From the NCBI RefSeq assembly GCF_965222285.1, contig NZ_OZ244942.1, positions 2,976,001-3,040,000 on the forward strand: 64,000 nucleotides of DNA, read 5' to 3'. The stretch is from Tepidicaulis sp002389665. GTDB taxonomy: Bacteria; Pseudomonadota; Alphaproteobacteria; Parvibaculales; Parvibaculaceae. A program made the translations under genes and the position numbers. The first letter of the stretch is position 1; each line of letters starts with the position of its first letter. Positions 58,705 through 64,000 of the stretch are shown piece by piece. The notes below the pieces were generated by a model, which saw only the letters and a program-made list of their open reading frames with translations, did no database searches and was not told where the DNA came from.

Positions 58705-59340
58705 ATGAGGAGAGACAGTTTGGACGCGAGCGCCGATATCGACAAGCCGGCTTCCTCCCGCCGTACGCGCAAGAAAGAGCGCACCAGGCGGGATATTTAT
58801 GAAGCGGCCATGGGTCTCTTCAACGAGAAAGACTATGACGATGTCACGATCGGCGATATTTGCGAGCGCGCCGATGTCGCCAAGGCGACCTTCTTTCTGC
58901 ATTTCCCGAACAAGGCCGCACTCCTTTCCGAATTCAACGAAAAACTGACGAGCGGCATTAGAGAGCAGCTGGAGGGTTTCAAAGGCAGCGCCACGGACAA
59001 ATTCTGCTTCGTGATCTCCGAACTTGCCGGCGAATGGCAGCGCAATGCGCCCGTTATGCGCAAGATGACGCGCGAATTCGTCGATGCCCTGCCGACGCTG
59101 GAAGCGGGCAAGGCGGCGAATGAAAGCCTGCTGACGCTGACCATGGAGCTCATCCGTGAAGCGCAAAAAGCAGGGGAGTTCCGCAAAATCGCCCCTCCCC
59201 ACCGCCTGGCCGCCGCTTTCGTCGCCGCCTCTTCCGCCCTCACCATCGAATGGACGGAGATGCCCGGGGTGGACACCAGTGAAACACACAAAGAATTGCT
59301 CGACGTCCTTTTGAACGGCCTGAGACAGAAGCCGAAGTGA
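58705..59340 (+). CDS. TetR-family transcriptional regulator
   Basis: A 211-residue regulator. The N-terminal HTH is SRRTRKKERTRRDIYEAAMG followed by DYDDVTIGDICERADVAKAT and FFLHFPNKAALLSEF. The C-terminal ligand domain is helical and unlike a named subgroup. The ATG at 58705 has no good ribosome site, while a TTG at 58720 has AGGAGAG 6 bases upstream, so the true start may be 5 codons later. It probably represses itself and the divergent SDR through the palindrome in between. The ligand is unknown, possibly an acyl-CoA or the SDR substrate. Confidence 0.9.
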   Translation: MRRDSLDASADIDKPASSRRTRKKERTRRDIYEAAMGLFNEKDYDDVTIGDICERADVAKATFFLHFPNKAALLSEFNEKLTSGIREQLEGFKGSATDKFCFVISELAGEWQRNAPVMRKMTREFVDALPTLEAGKAANESLLTLTMELIREAQKAGEFRKIAPPHRLAAAFVAASSALTIEWTEMPGVDTSETHKELLDVLLNGLRQKPK

Positions 59341-59400
59341 CGTGACAAAAAACGAGAACGCAACTCGAGGAAATCAACAGGAAGGCTAAAGGAGAAAAAC

Positions 59401-60618
59401 ATGGCTGGAACCAAAATGCGCTTTGGGGCTTTCATCGCGCCCTTTCACCCGCTTGCCGAGAACCCGACACTCGCCATCGAGCGGGATATCGAGCTTGTGC
59501 AGTGGATGGACAAGCTGGGATATGACGAAGCCTGGATCGGTGAGCACCATTCCGCCGGGTATGAGCTGATCGCCAGCCCGGAACTTTTCATCGCAACGCT
59601 GGCCGAACGCACGAAAAACATCCGCCTCGGCACGGGTGTCTCCTCGCTGCCCTATCACCAGCCGCTGATGCTGGCCGACCGCATCAATCAGCTCGACCAC
59701 ATCACCCGAGGCCGCGTCATGTTCGGCGTCGGGCCAGGCGCTCTGCCTTCCGATGCCTTCATGATGGGCATCGAGGTCGCCAAGCAGCGCGACATGATGG
59801 ACGAAGCGCTCGATGTCATCGTTCCGCTTCTGAAAGGCGAAACCGTGACGGCCAAGACCGACTGGTTCACGCTCAACGAAGCGCGTCTGCAGATGACGCC
59901 TTACTCGCGCCCGCATGTGGATATCGCGGTTGCCAGCCAGGTCTCGCCAACCGGTGCCACTGCTGCCGGCCGCCACGGCGTCGGCCTTCTGTCCATCGGC
60001 GCGACCAATGCCGGCGGCTTCAACGCGCTCGCCTCCAACTGGGCGATCTGCGAAGAAAAAGCCAAGGACAACGGCAAGAGCGTCGACCGCGCCAACTGGC
60101 GCCTCGTGGGTCCCGTGCACATCGCCGAGACGGCCGAGAAGGCCCGCGAGAATGTGCGCTTCGGCCTTGAAAAGTGGCTCTATTATTTTCGTGAAGTCGC
60201 CGCCCTGCCGCTCGCGCCCGATGACGGTTCGGACCCGGTGGACGCGCTGATCAATTCGGGCATGGCCGTGATCGGCACGCCGGAAGACGCCATTGCACAG
60301 ATCGAGCGGCTGCAAGAACAGTCCGGCGGCTTCGGCGCTTTCCTGCAGATGGCGCATAACTGGGCCGACTTCGAGCAGACGAAACGTTCCTATGAGCTTT
60401 TCGCCCGCTACGTGATGCCGAAATTCCAAGGCCTCAACGAGAACCGCGAAGCCTCGCTCGACTGGGCGCGCAACAACCGCGAAACCTTCATGGGCCAGGC
60501 CATGGCCGCTGTCGGCACGCGCGTTGCCAAACATATCGAGGAAAAAGGCACGGACAATATCCGCCCGGAAATCCTCGAAGCCATGGGCATCAAGAAAGAC
60601 AAAGGCGCCGCCGAATAA
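59401..60618 (+). CDS. LLM-class flavin-dependent oxidoreductase
   Basis: A 405-residue bacterial-luciferase-like monooxygenase. Family marks: MRFGAFIAPFHPLAENPTLA, WIGEHHSAGYELIASPELFI, IRLGTGVSSLPYHQPLMLAD, RGRVMFGVGPGALPSDAFMM and GTPEDAIAQIERLQEQSGGF. These enzymes use FMNH2 from a separate reductase and O2; relatives include limonene and alkane monooxygenases. The C-terminus is longer by about 40 residues than the minimal family. AAAGGAG precedes the ATG. It is 60 bases downstream of the TetR gene, so probably in its transcript. No flavin reductase gene is visible here. Confidence 0.92.
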   Translation: MAGTKMRFGAFIAPFHPLAENPTLAIERDIELVQWMDKLGYDEAWIGEHHSAGYELIASPELFIATLAERTKNIRLGTGVSSLPYHQPLMLADRINQLDHITRGRVMFGVGPGALPSDAFMMGIEVAKQRDMMDEALDVIVPLLKGETVTAKTDWFTLNEARLQMTPYSRPHVDIAVASQVSPTGATAAGRHGVGLLSIGATNAGGFNALASNWAICEEKAKDNGKSVDRANWRLVGPVHIAETAEKARENVRFGLEKWLYYFREVAALPLAPDDGSDPVDALINSGMAVIGTPEDAIAQIERLQEQSGGFGAFLQMAHNWADFEQTKRSYELFARYVMPKFQGLNENREASLDWARNNRETFMGQAMAAVGTRVAKHIEEKGTDNIRPEILEAMGIKKDKGAAE

Positions 60619-60643
60619 TCCAGCGTCCCATAGATGAAAAAGC

Positions 60644-60680
60644 GAAGGGCGGCCCGGTAAACCGGAGCCGCCCTTCTGTT
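60644..60680. terminator. Terminator between convergent genes
   Basis: GAAGGGCGGC / GCCGCCCTTC enclosing a smaller CCGG-TAAA-CCGG stem, followed by TGTT. It lies between the LLM gene and the convergent FATP-type ligase. Confidence 0.75.
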
Positions 60681-60696
60681 GCCTCACACCATTCTT

Positions 60697-62493
60697 TTAC
60701 AGGCGAAAATCGCCGGAGCAAATCTTTTCGTAAAGCGCCTTGTCCACGGGCACGAAAACTTTTGCAATCGGGTCATTGAAGAAGATCGGTTCGGCGATGG
60801 CTTCCGGGTCGAAACCTTCCTTCACGAGATCGACCTTGCGGTGCTTGAACGTGCCGGTGATTTCCATTTCCGGCTGCACCCTGAGGAAAAGCGGCTGGGC
60901 ATATTCGGGCAGCTGCGCTGAAATATGCTTGTGAAGACCTGCCATATCGAGGTTCTTGCCGACGATGGAGGCCATGCCCGCGCGCCCATCCGCACCCGGC
61001 ACATGCACGCCGTAAACATTCGCCTCTTCGATGCCCGGGAAAACCGAGAGCACTTCGGCTACTTCCGAGGTCGCCACATTCTCGCCCTTCCAGCGGAACG
61101 TATCGCCGATCCGGTCGATGAAGTAGAAATAGCCGCGCGCATCCTGCTTCAGAAGGTCGCCCGTGCGGAACCAGGCATCGCCTTCCCGGAAGACATTGCG
61201 CAGGATCTTCTTCTCCGTTTCTTCCTTCTTGGCATAGCCTTCGAAACGGGCGGACGGCTTCGTCGGATCATTCAGGATCTCGCCCAAAGCTTCGCCCACT
61301 TCTCCAGGCTTGCAGCGGATGCAAAACCCGTCCTTGCCGCGGATAGGCTGCTCGTTCTCGATATCGAAGCGCACGAGCTCGACATTGAATTTCGATTTCG
61401 CCCAGCCGGGAATGCGCCCGACCGCGCCCACCGTGCCGTCGAAATTCATCAGCGCGACATTGCCTTCCGTCGCCCCGTAGAACTCCACGATATTCGGGAT
61501 CTTGAAGCGCTTCTGGAAGGTCGGCCAGATTTCCGGGCGCAACCCGTTGCCGATTGCAACGCGCAGCTTGTGCTTGCGCTCTTTGGGGTGCGGATCGGTG
61601 TTGATGAGATAGCGGCACAGCTCGCCGATATATTGGAAGAGCGTCGCTTTATATTTGTGCACATCGTCCCAGAACTCGCGGGCCGAGAATTTGCGCCGGA
61701 TGATCACCGCGCCGCCGACCGTCAGCGTCGTGCCCACCGCGCAGACACCGCCGGCGGAGTGATAAAGCGGCAGGCAGACATACATGCGGTCTTTTTCCGT
61801 CGCCCCCGTTGCAGCCGAGAATGAGCCCATCATGCCGAGGAGGCGCACATGAGGAATGCGCGCCGCCTTCGGGTTGCCCGTCGTACCGCTCGTATAGATG
61901 AAAAGCGCCCCGTCCTCGATGCTCAGGTCCTTGCGCACTTCCGGCGCAGGATCGGCAGCGGGCTGCTGCGCCAGCACATCGTCGAGATTATCGACACCTT
62001 GCACCGCGCCGCCCGTCGCCCAGACTTTCATGGGCCGCTCGAGCTGGCCGGCAACCGAACTCATCGCTTCGGCGCATTCCGAACCGAGAACGAGATGGCT
62101 TGCCCCGGAGATATTAAGACAATGGGCAAGCGGGCCGCCCGTCAGGTTCGTGTTGATCAAGGCCGCCTGACCGCCCGCCTTGATGATACCGAGCCAGGCA
62201 ACGAGATATTCGGGCCGGTTCTCCATCAAAAGCGCCACGACATCGCCTTTGCCCAGGCCCTGCGCCCGCACCCAGTGCGCATAGCGGTTCGCTTCTTCGT
62301 TGAACTGTTTATAGGTGAGGGTGCGGTCCTCGAAATAGATCGCCACATTGTTCGGCTTATCGCGGGCCAGATCCTCGATAATGTCGGCAAAGGTGCGGTC
62401 CGGATTGTCGTAAACGGTATTCAGCCGTTTGAGCGTGCGCAGCGCCGAGCGCACATAGGTAATCTCTTTTCCGATACGGCCAAAAACCCCCAT
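60697..62493 (-). CDS. FATP/FadD6-type long-chain acyl-CoA synthetase
   Basis: A 598-residue very-long-chain acyl-CoA synthetase of the fatty-acid-transport-protein type. Motifs: ALFIYTSGTTGNPKAARIPH, FQYIGELCRYLINTDPHPKE, KIPNIVEFYGATEGNVALMN and GDAWFRTGDLLKQDARGYFY, then FIDRIGDTFRWKGENVATSE. The VGRIPGW segment and QYIGELCRYL are FATP-specific. The enzyme activates long acyl chains and may help their uptake. The ATG at 62493 has GGAGG 6 bases upstream; 38 upstream codons of the open frame are not credible. Converges with the LLM gene. Confidence 0.92.
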   Translation of the reverse strand: MGVFGRIGKEITYVRSALRTLKRLNTVYDNPDRTFADIIEDLARDKPNNVAIYFEDRTLTYKQFNEEANRYAHWVRAQGLGKGDVVALLMENRPEYLVAWLGIIKAGGQAALINTNLTGGPLAHCLNISGASHLVLGSECAEAMSSVAGQLERPMKVWATGGAVQGVDNLDDVLAQQPAADPAPEVRKDLSIEDGALFIYTSGTTGNPKAARIPHVRLLGMMGSFSAATGATEKDRMYVCLPLYHSAGGVCAVGTTLTVGGAVIIRRKFSAREFWDDVHKYKATLFQYIGELCRYLINTDPHPKERKHKLRVAIGNGLRPEIWPTFQKRFKIPNIVEFYGATEGNVALMNFDGTVGAVGRIPGWAKSKFNVELVRFDIENEQPIRGKDGFCIRCKPGEVGEALGEILNDPTKPSARFEGYAKKEETEKKILRNVFREGDAWFRTGDLLKQDARGYFYFIDRIGDTFRWKGENVATSEVAEVLSVFPGIEEANVYGVHVPGADGRAGMASIVGKNLDMAGLHKHISAQLPEYAQPLFLRVQPEMEITGTFKHRKVDLVKEGFDPEAIAEPIFFNDPIAKVFVPVDKALYEKICSGDFRL

Positions 62494-62624
62494 TACGTCC
62501 TCCAGATTTGTATTTTCCCTTGCAAGTTCTTTATGCGATGCCCCCGGAAAATGGGTCAAGGAAAACCGGCTGAAACCGGTGCGAAAAGCGCCGCGCCCCG
62601 CTGACAAATGCGCACAAACGCGTC

Positions 62625-62975
62625 ATGATCCGCCCGCCCGCGCCCCGCACGTTCATGGACCCCTGCAAGATGCCGAGTGACAGCCCTGCTTCCCCGCCTC
62701 AAGAAATGCCGCCTGCGGACGTTTTTCTGGATGCGCGGGGCCTTAATTGCCCGCTGCCGGTTCTGAAAGCCCGCAAAAAACTTCTGGGTATGCGGGGAGG
62801 TCAAATTCTGGAAGTGGCGGCAACCGACCCTGTGGCCGTCATCGACATGCCGCATTTTTGCGCAGAGGCCGGCCATGATTTTCTGGGCAAGCGCCAGGAA
62901 GGCCCCGTCACTTATTTCCGCATTGCGCGGGGCCCCGTCCGGCAGGCGAGAGAAGACGAAGAACTCAACCCTTGA
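62625..62975 (+). CDS. TusA-family sulfurtransferase
   Basis: A 116-residue protein with a TusA domain from about residue 33: VFLDARGLNCPLPVLKARKK carries the CPxP motif with the persulfide-bearing Cys, followed by LGMRGGQILEVAATDPVAVI and DFLGKRQEGPVTYFRIAR. TusA proteins relay sulfur for tRNA thiolation, molybdenum cofactor or other uses. The N-terminal ~30 residues are Pro-rich and not conserved-looking; starts at 62655 or 62670 are equally possible because no ribosome site stands out. Its end overlaps the convergent ArsC-like gene by 11 bases. Confidence 0.88.
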   Translation: MIRPPAPRTFMDPCKMPSDSPASPPQEMPPADVFLDARGLNCPLPVLKARKKLLGMRGGQILEVAATDPVAVIDMPHFCAEAGHDFLGKRQEGPVTYFRIARGPVRQAREDEELNP

Positions 62976-63306
62976 GCGCTGCCTGCTGCTCCTTGCCGAA
63001 GCCGACAAGCACCTCAGCCCCCCGCTCGAAGACCGGCCGCTTGATCAGAGCCGGGTGCGCGGCCATCAGCGCGATGGCGCTTTTCTCATTAACGCCGGCT
63101 TTTTCGGCTTCCGAAAGCCCGCGCCAGGTCGTGCCCCGCCGGTTGAGCAGCATGTCCCAACCTGCTTTCTTTGCCCATCCGGCAATCTGCGCCTCGCTGA
63201 CGCCGTCCGCGCGCACATCGTGAAATTCCGCTTCCAGCCCCTCTTCCTTCAGCCATTTCAGCGCTTTTTTGCAGGTATCGCAGTTTTTAAGGCCGTAAAC
63301 GCGCAT
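62965..63306 (-). CDS. ArsC/Spx-family protein (YffB-like)
   Basis: A 113-residue thioredoxin-fold protein of the arsenate-reductase family. It starts MRVYGLKNCDTCKKALKWLK, with a C-x-x-C that is typical of the YffB and Spx/MgsR side of the family. LLNRRGTTWRGLSEAEKAG and HPALIKRPVFERGAEVLVGF are the other family stretches (the R-P-x-x motif). True arsenate reduction is unlikely without an ars operon; YffB-type proteins may use glutathione. Start and length match the family. Confidence 0.9.
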   Translation of the reverse strand: MRVYGLKNCDTCKKALKWLKEEGLEAEFHDVRADGVSEAQIAGWAKKAGWDMLLNRRGTTWRGLSEAEKAGVNEKSAIALMAAHPALIKRPVFERGAEVLVGFGKEQQAALKG

Positions 63307-63480
63307 GGAAGGCTCCCGGAAGGCTGGAAAAGGGCGAAGGGCCCCGCGAATCGCGGAAAATATAGCAGAAGTCCTGCCCTCTTTCTTTGCTGGGCCTGGC
63401 TGCTATCATCACGTTCAGGGGATATACCCTAGGCAGGGCATACCCGCACGAAACCTTGAGTAAATGGGAAGGATTGCAGC

Positions 63481-64000
63481 TTGAGCACCGAGCAACAGAC
63501 GGTCGCCGAAAAACCGTCTGCCAAACGCATTCGCCGCACCGCCGAAGAAGCCCAGCGCCTGATCCTGGATGCCGCCGAAAAGCGCCTGGCCGAGCAGGGA
63601 CCGGAAGGCATCCGCCTCCAGGACATTGCCCGCGATGTCGGCATTTCCCATCCGGCCATTCTCCACCATTTCGAAAGCCGGGACGGGCTGGTCCGCGCGC
63701 TTATTTCACGGGCCACCGCCCAGCTGCGCGACAAGCTCTTTTCCACAATCCCCGATATCACGGGCGAGGAACAAGACACTCATAGCCTGGAGCTTATCGA
63801 AAGTGCGTTCGAGGCGCTGAGTGACCGGGGTACGGCAAGGCTTCTTTCCTGGCTTTTGCTGACAAATTCGGAGCGCGCCAAGCCGGTCAATCCGTCCGCC
63901 GAATTGCTGCAGGACGTTTCCGAGCGGCTGCACACCCAGCGAATGCGCTTTTCCGAGGAAAGGGAAACCCCCGCCCCCGACCATGAGGACACCGTTTTCA
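63481..64000 (+). CDS. TetR-family regulator (3' end beyond window)
   Basis: The first 173 codons of a TetR-family regulator. The HTH is RRTAEEAQRLILDAAEKRLA followed by EGIRLQDIARDVGISHPAIL and HHFESRDGLVRALI. The rest is a helical ligand domain (LLSWLLLTNSERAKPVNPSA). The TTG at 63481 is chosen because GAAGGA lies 7 bases upstream; no in-frame ATG precedes the HTH. It continues past base 64000. Its targets are not visible, and it is divergent from the ArsC-like gene, which is a candidate. Confidence 0.88.
   Translation, partial: MSTEQQTVAEKPSAKRIRRTAEEAQRLILDAAEKRLAEQGPEGIRLQDIARDVGISHPAILHHFESRDGLVRALISRATAQLRDKLFSTIPDITGEEQDTHSLELIESAFEALSDRGTARLLSWLLLTNSERAKPVNPSAELLQDVSERLHTQRMRFSEERETPAPDHEDTVF

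Noticed and set aside
62965..63306. True arsenate reductase
   Set aside because: The C-x-x-C start and lack of arsenic transporter or ArsR genes fit the YffB/Spx-like branch better.
1..64000. CRISPR array, prophage, restriction or toxin-antitoxin system, insertion sequence
   Set aside because: No evenly spaced direct repeats, no transposase or integrase, no phage structural genes and no recognisable defence genes were seen.

Overview
The window looks like chromosomal DNA of a GC-rich alphaproteobacterium. The pointers are an RpoH-type sigma factor beside a CarD-family regulator and a FdxA-type ferredoxin, a SUV3-like helicase translationally coupled to an S4-domain protein, a Zur-type operator, and a large set of acyl-CoA enzymes. 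A Parvibaculum-like or Rhizobiales-like host fits the gene content, but this is inference from family resemblance only. There are about 55 protein genes, one tRNA, no rRNA, no CRISPR array, no insertion sequence and no recognisable phage block. Most genes are tightly packed, and many end in GC-rich hairpin terminators.

Region 1 (1-12110): the 5' part of methylmalonyl-CoA mutase, a membrane PAS/GAF histidine kinase and an acyl-CoA dehydrogenase. A housekeeping and stress block follows: helicase, S4 protein, TerB-like protein, ferredoxin, an H1-like/CarD fusion and RpoH. Region 2 (12111-19720): an M48 lipoprotein protease, a tiny exported protein made of CxxC repeats, a His-rich DUF6969-like protein, a nuclease-fold protein lacking key catalytic residues, a LuxR-type regulator, a soluble chemoreceptor, tRNA-Arg(CCT) and a diguanylate cyclase.

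Region 3 (19721-28900): a cupin/JmjC-like protein, a FemAB/GNAT-like protein and a ZnuD-like zinc receptor behind a near-perfect Zur box. Then come a three-gene cell-surface polysaccharide operon (O-antigen-ligase-like, GT4, GT9), a palindromic repeat element, DUF6165 and PilZ proteins. Region 4 (28901-44360): lipid and CoA metabolism. It holds enoyl-CoA hydratase, a DmdC-like dehydrogenase, agmatinase, an SDR, two tandem alpha/beta hydrolases and a DsbA-like isomerase. It also holds a compact set of GlpD, lipid kinase and alkyl-DHAP-synthase-like oxidase, next to an AMP-dependent ligase and an HSL-type esterase.

Region 5 (44361-49250): two tandem paralogous transmembrane chemoreceptors. Region 6 (49229-64000): a catabolic neighbourhood with a feruloyl-CoA-synthase-like ligase, an acyl-CoA ligase, a carboxymuconolactone-decarboxylase-family protein, an MBL-fold hydrolase, two GSTs, an SDR, a TetR regulator with an obvious operator, an LLM flavin oxidoreductase and a FATP-type acyl-CoA synthetase. 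TusA, an ArsC-like protein and a second TetR regulator, cut by the window end, close the window.

The most interesting points are the CxxC-repeat exported protein with its DUF6969-like neighbour, the GlpD/lipid-kinase/AGPS set that suggests ether-lipid synthesis, the histone-H1-like/CarD fusion, and the Zur-controlled receptor.
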